From: CAYLXN01 sp964388235
Lineage (GTDB): Bacteria; Patescibacteriota; Saccharimonadia; Saccharimonadales; Saccharimonadaceae
NCBI GenBank assembly: GCA_964388235.1
Contig: CAYLXN010000017.1
Coordinates: 1-12,131 of the forward strand
DNA: 12,131 nucleotides
Direction: 5' to 3'
This document shows positions 1 through 6,019 of the stretch, in pieces. The notes beneath the pieces are model-generated. The model had not been told where the DNA came from and searched no databases. It worked only from the letters and a program-made list of their open reading frames with translations. Position numbers and translations under genes: made by a program. Positions within the stretch are counted from its first letter, which is position 1. Each line of letters opens with the position of its first letter.

Positions 1-1
1 G

Positions 2-361
2 ATTAGCGATGCGGCGGCCAAAATTACCGTGACAATCAACGGTAAAACTTATCAAGCCACCAACAACGGTGATGGCACATGGGTGTTGGCGGCTGGAACT
101 ATTAGCCGGTTGGCCAGTGGAGCTTACGAAATGGTGATCCAAGCGACTGATGCGGCGGGTAATTCGGTGACGATTAGCCGAACTTTGACTATCAAAGCTA
201 AAGGTGAGCTTGGTTTTATCCTGCCGCCAAACACTGGTTTTTTGCGGATCGGACAGGTCAATGTCGCCAGTTGGTTGTTGTATTTAGGTTTAATTAGTCT
301 AATTGTTGGTGTTAAGATTTTATTAAATCGCAAGTCAAAGTCGGTTGTTTCATCATCCTAA
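2..361 (+). CDS. Cell-surface protein, C-terminal end (Ig-like domain plus PNTG sorting signal), partial
   Basis: This is the 3' end of a larger gene; the reading frame is open to the left edge of the window, so the start is outside. The visible 119 residues begin with a beta-rich segment carrying NGDGTW and ATDAAGNSV, as seen in bacterial Ig-like repeats of extracellular adhesins. Then come the motif LPPNTG, a hydrophobic segment (WLLYLGLISLIVGVKILL) and a basic tail (NRKSKS). That order (motif, membrane span, positive tail) is the architecture of a sortase cell-wall sorting signal, but the motif is PNTG rather than canonical LPxTG. The protein is probably exported and anchored at the cell surface, where it may act in adhesion; the ligand is unknown. 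A GTG at 29 is in frame, but nothing suggests it is a real start. No clear terminator follows. Confidence 0.85.
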   Translation: MSDAAAKITVTINGKTYQATNNGDGTWVLAAGTISRLASGAYEMVIQATDAAGNSVTISRTLTIKAKGELGFILPPNTGFLRIGQVNVASWLLYLGLISLIVGVKILLNRKSKSVVSSS

Positions 362-390
362 ATAGGCAGGGGGATTTCTCAGTTATTTTC

Positions 391-414
391 AGATTAGCTT
401 TTTATAGCTTATCT
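391..414. other. Short AT-rich inverted repeat after the surface-protein gene
   Basis: AGATTAGC at 391-398 pairs with GCTTATCT at 407-414 with one mismatch across an 8-base T-rich loop. It lacks a downstream T-run, so it is a poor terminator candidate. It may cause pausing or be chance. Confidence 0.25.
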
Positions 415-470
415 CTAAAAGGAATCGCTCTATTAGCTTGCGTCCGAGCGCTTGAGAGGGTTTGGGGTTG

Positions 471-519
471 TTAAGGGGATAAGGGAGACTAATCGCAGGG
501 TCTCCCTGTCTCCTTAAAA
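471..519 (+). repeat. Dispersed imperfect palindrome, copy 1
   Basis: The left arm TTAAGGGGATAAGGGAGAC (471-489) is nearly the reverse complement of the right arm GTCTCCCTGTCTCCTTAA (500-517), around a loop that contains AATCGCA. The reverse complement of 3178-3225 aligns to it almost end to end with one gap and a handful of substitutions. The element is therefore a repeated non-coding sequence, not just a hairpin. It stops about 8 bases short of the rpsB -35 box. No T-run follows it on either strand, which argues against a simple terminator. It resembles REP- or MITE-like repeats in form. Confidence 0.7.
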
Positions 520-526
520 TAACTAT

Positions 527-555
527 TTGACATGCGTTTATTTCTCTGTTACACT
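527..555 (+). promoter_or_regulatory. Sigma70-type promoter of rpsB-tsf
   Basis: A perfect -35 box TTGACA (527-532) is separated by 17 bases from the -10 box TACACT (550-555). Transcription should start near 562, giving a leader of about 75 bases before rpsB. It is among the best promoters in the window, as expected for ribosomal protein and elongation factor genes. Confidence 0.85.
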
Positions 556-583
556 AGCAGGGTAATATTAATTAACGATACAA

Positions 584-617
584 CTTCGGGAGTTACTTCT
601 GATTGACTTACCCGAGG
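584..617 (+). promoter_or_regulatory. Stem-loop in the rpsB leader
   Basis: CTTCGGG at 584-590 can pair with CCCGAGG at 611-617 (7 bp with one G-U pair) across a 20-base loop. The stem ends 8 bases before the rpsB ribosome binding site AAGGAG (626-631). In some bacteria S2 represses its own operon through the mRNA leader, so this could be a control element. That role is inference; no known consensus was matched. Confidence 0.4.
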
Positions 618-637
618 TGAAGAACAAGGAGTAAATA

Positions 638-1399
638 ATGAGTTCAGTCGATATCGACTTAAAAGCTTTATTAGAAGCGGGTGTTCATTTTGGACACAAA
701 ACTAGCCGTTGGCACCCAAAAATGGCGCCATATATTCATTCAAAACGAGGCGACAGTCATATTATTGATTTAGTCAAAACTGCTGCCGCTCTAGAAGAAG
801 GTTTATCAGCCGTTGATAAAGTTATCGCCAAGGGTGGCAAAGTGCTGTTGGTTGGCACTAACAATCAATTAAAAGAAGAAATTAAAACTATCGCTGAGGC
901 GACTAATCAACCATACGTCAATGAGCGTTGGGTGGGTGGAACTTTGACCAATCACAAGACGATTAATTTGCAGGTTCGCAAATTGCACAAATTAGAAAAG
1001 CAAATGGCGTCTGGCGAGCTTGAAAAGCGCTACAACAAACTAGAATTGCAACGTTTTCAGGAAGAAATTGACCTGTTGACTACTCGCTACAACGGTATTA
1101 AACACATGACTGGCAAGCCAGCGATGCTGTTTGTGCTCGATGCGCACGAAGAAGGTAATGCGATCAAAGAAGCCAACAAAGTTGGTATTCCAGTGATGGC
1201 GATTTGTGACACCAACGTCGATCCAGCTGGCGTGGATTATGTGATTCCAGCCAACGATGATGCGATCAAGGGCTTGCGCTTGATTTTAGATTATTTCAAG
1301 CAGACAGTTTTGAAGGCTACATCTCAGCAAGACCAAGCTATCAAAACCAAAAAAACTGAAGCTAAGAAAGTTGAAACTAAAGAAGAGGAGGCTAAATAA
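638..1399 (+). CDS. rpsB: 30S ribosomal protein S2
   Basis: S2 is a structural protein of the small ribosomal subunit, near the head-body junction on the solvent side, where it helps recruit S1 and mRNA. Clear family blocks are EAGVHFGHKTSRWHPKM (residues 13-29), NERWVGGTLTNHKT (95-108), HEEGNAIKEANKVGIPV (170-186) and DTNVDPAGVDYVIPANDDAI (191-210). At 253 residues it is slightly longer than the usual 230-245, because of a lysine- and glutamate-rich tail from about residue 226 that is probably disordered. The start is set by AAGGAG at 626-631, six bases upstream. Its stop codon shares one base with the tsf start (TAATG), so the two are translationally coupled. The strong promoter at 527-555 drives both. 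Confidence 0.98.
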   Translation: MSSVDIDLKALLEAGVHFGHKTSRWHPKMAPYIHSKRGDSHIIDLVKTAAALEEGLSAVDKVIAKGGKVLLVGTNNQLKEEIKTIAEATNQPYVNERWVGGTLTNHKTINLQVRKLHKLEKQMASGELEKRYNKLELQRFQEEIDLLTTRYNGIKHMTGKPAMLFVLDAHEEGNAIKEANKVGIPVMAICDTNVDPAGVDYVIPANDDAIKGLRLILDYFKQTVLKATSQQDQAIKTKKTEAKKVETKEEEAK

Positions 1400-1995
1400 T
1401 GGCTAATTTTACTGCTGAAGACATTAAAAAGCTCAAAGAATTAACTGGTGTTGGCTTGACCGACGCTCGTGAAGCTTTGCGAGAAGCCGAAGGTGATTTT
1501 GATAAAGCTCTCGAGGCAATGCGCAAAAAAGGCCTGACCAAGGCTGAAAAGCGAGGCGAGCGGGAGACTAATTCCGGCGTTATCGATAGCTATTTGCACG
1601 ATGGTCGGATTGGCGTACTAGTGGAAGTTAACTGCGAAACTGATTTCGTAGCTAAGACCGAAGAATTTAAGGCTTTGGCACATGAAATTGCCTTGCAGGT
1701 TGCGGCCATGGATCCGCTGTATGTGTCTGAGACTGATATTTCTGAGGCTGATCGTGATGCTAAGCGTCAAGAGTTTGCTGAGGCTGAAGATTTGAAATCC
1801 AAGCCAGCTGAGATGCGCGATAAGATCGTTGACGGTCAAATCAAGAAGCATTTTGAGGCTAAAGTTCTGTTGAATCAGACTTATTTCAAAGACGAAACCA
1901 AAACCATTGATGATTTGGTCAAGGAAGCGATCGCTAAGCTCGGTGAAAACATCACCGTTAAGCGCTTCGTTCGGCTTGAAGTTGGCCTTTATTAG
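1399..1995 (+). CDS. tsf: Translation elongation factor Ts, short form
   Basis: EF-Ts is the nucleotide exchange factor that releases GDP from EF-Tu in the cytoplasm. The N-terminal UBA-like domain (residues 1-45) carries KLKELTGVGLTDAREAL, which binds EF-Tu. The core exchange motif TDFVAK follows, with Asp82 and Phe83 as the expected wedge residues. The C-terminus KRFVRLEVG is the family's usual ending. At 198 residues it is much shorter than the E. coli protein (about 283) and close to the Thermus-type short form, which has only one core subdomain and functions as a dimer. A GAGGAGG ribosome binding site lies inside the 3' end of rpsB. The operon closes at the terminator 2015-2044, and pyrH, the usual next gene, is absent. 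Confidence 0.97.
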   Translation: MANFTAEDIKKLKELTGVGLTDAREALREAEGDFDKALEAMRKKGLTKAEKRGERETNSGVIDSYLHDGRIGVLVEVNCETDFVAKTEEFKALAHEIALQVAAMDPLYVSETDISEADRDAKRQEFAEAEDLKSKPAEMRDKIVDGQIKKHFEAKVLLNQTYFKDETKTIDDLVKEAIAKLGENITVKRFVRLEVGLY

Positions 1996-2014
1996 AAAAA
2001 CTTGTTTACAATTG

Positions 2015-2044
2015 AAATCACCGCTTTGTCAGCGGTGATTTTTT
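2015..2044 (+). terminator. Rho-independent terminator of rpsB-tsf
   Basis: AATCACCGC (2016-2024) pairs perfectly with GCGGTGATT (2032-2040) around a 7-base loop, and the 3' arm runs into six consecutive Ts (2039-2044). It lies 20 bases after the tsf stop codon. Confidence 0.95.
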
Positions 2045-2101
2045 GGACCGTCAAATCGACAAGACAAACCACTTCTTATCTCGCTTACAACAAAAGAATG
2101 A

Positions 2102-2131
2102 TTGAAAATCAATAAATGATTATGGTAAACT
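2102..2131 (+). promoter_or_regulatory. Promoter of the small PNTG surface gene
   Basis: TTGAAA (2102-2107), an 18-base spacer and TAAACT (2126-2131), with TGG directly before the -10 box, make an extended -10 promoter. The ribosome binding site AAGGAG (2151-2156) lies 4 bases before the ATG at 2161. Expression signals are intact although the coding frame is broken. Confidence 0.65.
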
Positions 2132-2160
2132 AAAGGCGGAACATTAAAACAAGGAGAAAA

Positions 2161-2557
2161 ATGGACAGAACAGAACATAAGAAATTAACTTTTATCGCGG
2201 GTAGGTCGCGATTGTTTTCGCTGGTTGGACTGGCGCTTGTAGTGCTAGGGATCAGCGGTTTGCTGAATTTCAACCAGGCGCAGGTGTTGGCGTTGTCAGC
2301 AACCAACATGACACCAACCAAAGGCTCGGAGCTGGGTGGTGATTGGGTGACGATCACTAGTTGATTTAGTTTACACTGCTGCCGCTACACCAACACCACC
2401 AACTACCGCTCCTCCAATTGCCACGCCTACAACGACATCATCCTCTGCAAAAGCCCCAAACACTGGTTTAGGTGCGGCTGTTCATCCGATATTACCAATT
2501 AGCTTGGTGCTGCTGACGGTTTCGGGGATAGTGTTGCAAAAAAAGCTGCAGTCTTAA
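2161..2557 (+). pseudogene. Small secreted IPT/TIG protein with PNTG sorting signal, frame disrupted
   Basis: Frame one (2161-2364, 67 residues) encodes a basic N-terminus, a hydrophobic signal-peptide core (LFSLVGLALVVLGISGLL) and the opening strand of an IPT/TIG Ig-like domain (MTPTKGSELGGDWVTITS), then stops at TGA. The next frame over continues at once from 2363 for 64 codons. It has DLVYTAAATP, which looks like the end of an IPT domain, then a proline- and threonine-rich linker, KAPNTGLG, a hydrophobic span and the basic end KKLQS. Together these are the two ends of one surface-anchored protein. An IPT domain normally has about 80-90 residues, so roughly 60 codons appear to be missing as well as the frame shift. 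I infer an internal deletion; TAGTT occurs on both sides of the junction (2358-2362 and 2367-2371). The alternative, +1 frameshifting at AGT-TGA giving a 131-residue protein, is less likely because the domain would remain incomplete. Confidence 0.7.
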
Positions 2558-2579
2558 TAGCAGACTAATTTAGCTAAAG

Positions 2580-2614
2580 CTACTCGTTGTGCGTTTCACA
2601 ACGAGTAGTTTATT
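2580..2614 (+). terminator. Terminator between the PNTG gene and the minus-strand gene
   Basis: A perfect 12-bp stem (2580-2591 with 2597-2608) around loop CGTTT is followed by TTTATTT. It lies 22 bases after the PNTG stop codon and in the convergent gap with the gene at 2649-2990. The hairpin could also act on the opposite strand, where the T-run is weaker. Confidence 0.85.
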
Positions 2615-2648
2615 TATTGATAGTTTTATTGTTTAATAACTAATATTA

Positions 2649-2990
2649 TTACATCAAAACAGTATTTTTGATAGAGGTGTCAACCTTGGTCAGGTGACTG
2701 ACTTTTTCGATTTTGTCAGTACCAAACATTGATTCGGCGCCGTCACCAAATTTGATAGTGGTTAATTTTTCCCAAGATTTGTCAGGGTATTCAAGTAGGA
2801 TGTTATCTTCGTCATAAGAAATGCCTCGGTAAAAACCAGTTTCTGTTGGTAATTTCACCTTGGTAATAGGGGTGTCATTTTGAGTTTGAGTGTCTTTGAT
2901 TTTGTTCACCACGACGGTTCTCACTTCGTGACTTTCAGGCATTAAAACCCGATATTCTTTAGAGCTATAAGTTGTTTGTTCGTCTGTCAT
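2649..2990 (-). CDS. Hypothetical protein, 113 residues
   Basis: I do not recognise this protein. It is soluble, with no signal peptide and no membrane span. It has a polar N-terminus (MTDEQTTYSSKEYRVLMPES), many beta-favouring stretches (VRTVVVNKI, DNILLEYPDKSWEKLTTIKF) and a mixed charged C-terminus; a small beta-rich fold is plausible. It is likely a real gene: it has its own consensus promoter on the minus strand (3040-3068), a ribosome binding site AAAGGAA (2996-3002 on the complement) 5 bases before the ATG, and a convergent terminator region beyond its end. It is the only minus-strand gene here and sits, with the broken PNTG gene, where pyrH would be in the canonical rpsB-tsf-pyrH-frr order. 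The function cannot be guessed. Confidence 0.8.
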   Translation of the reverse strand: MTDEQTTYSSKEYRVLMPESHEVRTVVVNKIKDTQTQNDTPITKVKLPTETGFYRGISYDEDNILLEYPDKSWEKLTTIKFGDGAESMFGTDKIEKVSHLTKVDTSIKNTVLM

Positions 2991-3039
2991 TGTTGTTCCT
3001 TTTTTATGTTTATTTTATATTTTATCCAAATATGTTCTA

Positions 3040-3068
3040 ATTTTAGCACAAAATAAGCATAAAGTCAA
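3040..3068 (-). promoter_or_regulatory. Promoter of the minus-strand hypothetical gene
   Basis: Read on the minus strand: TTGACT (3068-3063), a 17-base spacer and TAAAAT (3045-3040), with TGC before the -10 box (extended -10). The leader is about 43 bases. The 11-mer TGTGCTAAAAT around this -10 box recurs exactly at the rseP promoter. Confidence 0.85.
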
Positions 3069-3093
3069 TAGGTAAGTTGTAAATTAAGTTATG

Positions 3094-3123
3094 TTTTAAA
3101 GTAGACAAGGGGATATTGTGTGG
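3094..3123 (-). repeat. Degenerate half copy of the dispersed palindrome
   Basis: The stretch 3094-3123 aligns with the left half of copy 2 (3177-3207). Both contain GACAAGG, then a G-A-rich run, then TTG-G and TGG, with scattered substitutions and a 2-base gap. The matching right arm is not visible downstream, so it may be a decayed or truncated copy. Confidence 0.4.
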
Positions 3124-3177
3124 TTTTTCTTAGATACTCCATGCGGATTAACAGAAGGGCTAGTTATATCTTTTTTC

Positions 3178-3225
3178 TTTAAGTGGACAAGGAGACTTTG
3201 CGATTGGTCTCCCTGTCTCCTTAAA
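3178..3225 (-). repeat. Dispersed imperfect palindrome, copy 2 (inverted relative to copy 1)
   Basis: The arms AAGTGGACAAGGAGAC and GTCTCCCTGTCTCCTTAA surround a loop with TGCGATT. That loop is the reverse complement of the AATCGCA in copy 1, so the two copies lie in opposite orientations. The reverse complement of this stretch aligns with 471-519 along its whole length. There is no flanking T-run. Confidence 0.7.
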
Positions 3226-3326
3226 TATAAAAAACAAAATATTTTTCTAAAACTATGGCTATAATTATTGCTCAAAGTCACTAAAAAGCAATAGTTAGTT
3301 GGATGATTAATTTTTACGGCTAAATT

Positions 3327-3335
3327 TGGTATAAT
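3327..3335 (+). promoter_or_regulatory. Extended -10 promoter of frr
   Basis: TGG followed by a perfect TATAAT (3330-3335) forms an extended -10 element. No good -35 box is seen at the usual spacing. The leader is about 24 bases, with AAAGG (3355-3359) as ribosome binding site 6 bases before the ATG. Confidence 0.75.
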
Positions 3336-3365
3336 TTAAGTATTAGACTTAAAGAAAGGTAATTA

Positions 3366-3920
3366 ATGTTTGACACCAAAGCATATCAAGAACAGATAAA
3401 TCAAGCGATTGAGTTTTTTAAACAGAAAATGGCGGCTGTCCGAACAGGGCGAGCTCATCCGTCGATGTTGGATGAAGTGAAGGTTGAAGTTTACGGGGCG
3501 CTTTTGCCGCTCAATCAAACAGCCAATATCGTGGCTGTTGACGCGACTTTGCTGCAGGTGACACCGTTTGATATCAACAACCTTCAGGCGATCACCAATG
3601 CGATTCGCAGCGATCAAAGTCTGGGTTTTAACCCAAGTGATGATGGGAAAATCGTGCGGGTGCCGATTCCGAGCTTGACTGAGGAGCGACGCAAAGAAAT
3701 TGTCAAACAAGCTGGTGAAAAAATTGAAGAAACTAAAATCACGATTCGCAATATTCGTCAAGATGCGTTTAAAGACATCAAAAAACTAAAAACTGATAAA
3801 CAAATTTCTGAAGATGACGCCAAGCGATTAGAAAAACAAATTCAGGATACGGTGGACAAGTCGCAGCTCGAAATCGAAGAGATTTTCAAGGCTAAAGAAA
3901 AAGAAATTATGACTGTTTAA
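3366..3920 (+). CDS. frr: Ribosome recycling factor
   Basis: RRF works with EF-G to split post-termination ribosomes into subunits. The length of 184 residues is normal for the family. Diagnostic blocks are RTGRAHPSMLD (residues 26-36), the beta-rich domain II around residues 38-100, SDDGKIVRVPIPSLTEERRK (91-110), and IRNIRQDA (127-134) with the key arginines of domain I (Arg128, Arg131). The C-terminal helix completes the three-helix bundle. It has its own extended -10 promoter. In most bacteria it follows pyrH in the tsf operon; here pyrH is missing and frr is uncoupled from tsf by about 1.4 kb. No strong terminator follows before the rseP promoter. Confidence 0.98.
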   Translation: MFDTKAYQEQINQAIEFFKQKMAAVRTGRAHPSMLDEVKVEVYGALLPLNQTANIVAVDATLLQVTPFDINNLQAITNAIRSDQSLGFNPSDDGKIVRVPIPSLTEERRKEIVKQAGEKIEETKITIRNIRQDAFKDIKKLKTDKQISEDDAKRLEKQIQDTVDKSQLEIEEIFKAKEKEIMTV

Positions 3921-3942
3921 TTCTGTTCAGTCTGGTGAAAGT

Positions 3943-3957
3943 GTGCTAAAATAGCAC
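3943..3957 (+). promoter_or_regulatory. rseP promoter -10 region inside a small palindrome
   Basis: TGC followed by TAAAAT (3948-3953) is an extended -10 element; the -35 region is poor. The -10 box lies inside a 15-base inverted repeat, GTGCTA-AAA-TAGCAC (3943-3957). That could be an operator or a hairpin at the 5' end of the message. The ribosome binding site AAAAGGAG (3986-3993) is unusually far (12 bases) from the ATG at 4006. Confidence 0.55.
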
Positions 3958-4005
3958 GAGCAAGATGCAAAAATTAGTGATAATCAAAAGGAGACTTAAG
4001 CAATC

Positions 4006-5151
4006 ATGAATTTAATTTTAGGGATAATTTTTGGGCTGTTGGTGTTGGGGGTGCTGGTGCTAGTCCACGAAGGCGGCCACGCCATAGCAGCTAAACGCAA
4101 CGGAGTTGTGGTTGAAGAGTTTGCGATTGGTTTTCCACCAACTATTGTCTCTAAAAAATCTAAATCAGGAATTGATTTTAAGCTTAATTGGTTGCCGCTT
4201 GGGGGTTATGTCAAGCTGCAAGGTGAGCACGATTCGGCCAGTAAAAAAGGAGATTATGGCAAGGCAAATCTTTGGGCAAAAACTAAGATTTTGTTTGCTG
4301 GCATTGCCATGAATTTGCTGTTGGCGGTGATTTTATTTACGATCACAGCTTGGATCGGCATGCCGGAGATGATCGCCAACCAATTCCAAGTGGCAAGTGA
4401 TAGTCGAACAGTGATCAGTCCGGTTGAGGTTGTCCACGTGGCTAAAGATTCACCAGCTGACAAGGCTGGGTTGCAGGTCGAAGATCAGATTATTAAAATT
4501 AACGATACTGAAATTACACTGACTGATCAAGTGTCGGAGTTGGCAGAGGCTAACCGGGGCAAGGATGTGGCGGTTGTTTATCGGCGTGATGGTGAGCAGT
4601 CATCGAGAAATATTCGATTGAATGCTAAACGAGTTGATGATCAAGGTTACTTAGGGACAGCTCAATCTCAATCGAAGCATTTTTACTCGACTTGGTCGGC
4701 ACCGATTGTTGGGCTAGGGACGACCGCACAACTAGTGGGCGAGACTTACAAAGGTCTAGGCGGTTTGTTGGTTAATTCGGTGACTGGTTTTGTCCAGCGA
4801 TTTAGTTTTAATCAACAAACCAAGCAGGTTGGCAAGCAAAAGCTATCGCAGGCTAGCGATTCGGTGGCTGGTCCAATCGGGATTTTAGGGGTAATTTTTC
4901 CAGCTTTGATCGGAGCGGATTTTGGTTTTATTTTGGCTTTTATTGCGATAATTTCAGTGTCTTTGGCGGCGATGAACGCCTTGCCAATTCCGGCGCTTGA
5001 CGGTGGTCGATGGTTTGTGACCATGCTTTTTCGATTAGCTAAAAAACCGTTAACTAAAGAAACCGAAGAAAATATCCAAGCGGCGGGTATGATTGCGATT
5101 TTGGCGCTGGCAGTGGTGATTACCGTTAGTGATATAACTAAGTTTTTCTAG
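4006..5151 (+). CDS. rseP: RIP metalloprotease RseP, site-2 protease family (M50B)
   Basis: This zinc protease of the inner membrane cuts transmembrane segments of substrates such as anti-sigma factors or leftover signal peptides. The first membrane helix carries the zinc motif HEGGH (His21, Glu22, His25). FAGIAMN (98-104) is the conserved second-helix region. One PDZ domain spans about residues 138-210. The third zinc ligand lies in NALPIPALDGG (324-334, Asp332), and a last membrane helix runs from about 361 to 378. At 381 residues it is typical of the single-PDZ type; E. coli RseP (about 450) has two. No anti-sigma factor or sigma factor gene is visible here, so its substrates are unknown. 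The stop codon is 6 bases before the start of the next membrane protease, which suggests co-expression. Confidence 0.95.
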   Translation: MNLILGIIFGLLVLGVLVLVHEGGHAIAAKRNGVVVEEFAIGFPPTIVSKKSKSGIDFKLNWLPLGGYVKLQGEHDSASKKGDYGKANLWAKTKILFAGIAMNLLLAVILFTITAWIGMPEMIANQFQVASDSRTVISPVEVVHVAKDSPADKAGLQVEDQIIKINDTEITLTDQVSELAEANRGKDVAVVYRRDGEQSSRNIRLNAKRVDDQGYLGTAQSQSKHFYSTWSAPIVGLGTTAQLVGETYKGLGGLLVNSVTGFVQRFSFNQQTKQVGKQKLSQASDSVAGPIGILGVIFPALIGADFGFILAFIAIISVSLAAMNALPIPALDGGRWFVTMLFRLAKKPLTKETEENIQAAGMIAILALAVVITVSDITKFF

Positions 5152-5157
5152 GCTCAA

Positions 5158-6006
5158 ATGAAAAAAATAACTTTAGCTGATCAATCAAACATCGCTAATT
5201 TGCCACTCAAAACCAAGCTTCAACAGCTAGCCATCGTCTTAATTTGGTTTGGCGTCGGGGCGGTGGTTAGTTTTGCGGTGGTTTTTGTAGTAGCGCAGGT
5301 TTTTGAAGCGCTGCTTGAGGCTCGCTGGTCATTGACGATCTCGGATTGGCTGCTTGATTTGCTGTTTAATCCCGTTTTTAAAACTTTTTTCTTGGGCTTT
5401 TTGCTGTATTTGGTGCTGATGATGATGGTAGTAATTTTGCCTAATAAGCTAGCGCCGATCAGGCAACGTTGTGGTTTTTTGGCTGGTAAATTGACAGATT
5501 ATGGCTTTACGGGCTGGCTCAAGTGGCGAGAAATGTTTTTCGGCGTGGCTAGCTTCTTTATTTATTTCAGTTTGATGATGTTGGTGTTTTGGGGCCTGCA
5601 AGAGTTGGGTTGGACGGGGTTGGACCAGATCCAGCCAATGCCATTTAATAAATTCCATTTAGCTGACAAGGTTTTTTGGACTTTAGCGCTGGTAATTTTA
5701 GTTTTCTTAACGCCAGCCGTTGAAGAAATTTTGTTTCGTGGCTATCTATATCATAAATTGCGTCAGCTTAATTTTTTTCCACCAAAAAACCAGCGTCAGC
5801 GACTGTCTTTTCGATCGAAACTGTTGGCGGCGATCATTACCAGCCTAGTTTTCGGTTTGATGCACGGGCAGTTAAATGTCGGTATCGATACTTTTGTCTT
5901 GTCGATGGTGGCTTGCTGGACAGTCGAAATGACAGGTTCGGTAAATAGTGCTATAGTATTGCATATGATCAAGAACGCTTTGGCGTTTTATGTTTTGTCA
6001 AAATAA
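5158..6006 (+). CDS. CPBP-family intramembrane glutamic endopeptidase
   Basis: This is a multi-pass membrane protein with the three CPBP (Abi/CAAX protease, PF02517) motifs: EEILFR (Glu189, Glu190, Arg194), FGLMH (Phe232, His236) and HMIKN (His269, Asn273). The family includes Rce1-like proteases and proteins for bacteriocin processing or self-immunity. Hydrophobic segments are visible at about residues 24-48, 75-95, 128-147, 172-186, 222-238 and 243-255. The length of 282 residues is normal. The ATG lies 6 bases after rseP with only a weak AGG upstream, so translation is probably coupled to rseP. Its substrate is unknown. No bacteriocin-like peptide lies next to it, so a housekeeping role in membrane proteolysis or protein maturation is more likely here than immunity, by inference. 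Confidence 0.93.
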   Translation: MKKITLADQSNIANLPLKTKLQQLAIVLIWFGVGAVVSFAVVFVVAQVFEALLEARWSLTISDWLLDLLFNPVFKTFFLGFLLYLVLMMMVVILPNKLAPIRQRCGFLAGKLTDYGFTGWLKWREMFFGVASFFIYFSLMMLVFWGLQELGWTGLDQIQPMPFNKFHLADKVFWTLALVILVFLTPAVEEILFRGYLYHKLRQLNFFPPKNQRQRLSFRSKLLAAIITSLVFGLMHGQLNVGIDTFVLSMVACWTVEMTGSVNSAIVLHMIKNALAFYVLSK

Positions 6007-6019
6007 CAGGGGAGAGAGA

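Larger units (their letters stand above)
3069..3365. other. Intergenic region upstream of frr
   Basis: This gene-free stretch between the divergent minus-strand promoter and frr is AT-rich. It holds a degenerate half copy of the dispersed palindrome (3094-3123), a full inverted copy (3178-3225) and the frr promoter (3327-3335). A short open frame on the minus strand across 3096-3281 shows no protein-like features. No RNA gene was recognised. Confidence 0.6.

Noticed and set aside
361..382. Possible fourth copy of the dispersed palindrome just after the first stop codon
   Set aside because: The match to the half copy at 3098 is short and weak, and no second arm is present.
426..450. CGCTC/GAGCG inverted arms as a terminator or small RNA
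   Set aside because: The arms are only 5 bases with a 15-base loop and no T-run; this is compatible with chance.
2362..2364. Possible recoding of TGA as glycine (code 25) at the stop inside the PNTG gene
   Set aside because: Reading through TGA in the same frame gives a cysteine-rich nonsense tail, while the sensible continuation is in the next frame. All conserved genes are full length without in-frame TGA, as expected for the standard code.
3096..3281. Minus-strand open frame of 61 codons
   Set aside because: It runs through the palindromic repeats, has no ribosome binding site or recognisable protein features, and overlaps intergenic signals.
3363..3761. 132-codon minus-strand open frame opposite frr
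   Set aside because: It is a shadow of the conserved frr frame, with no start signals of its own.
5158..6006. CPBP gene as a bacteriocin immunity or phage-abortive system
   Set aside because: No bacteriocin precursor, exporter or regulator is nearby. The gene is embedded among housekeeping genes, so an immunity or defence role is not supported.
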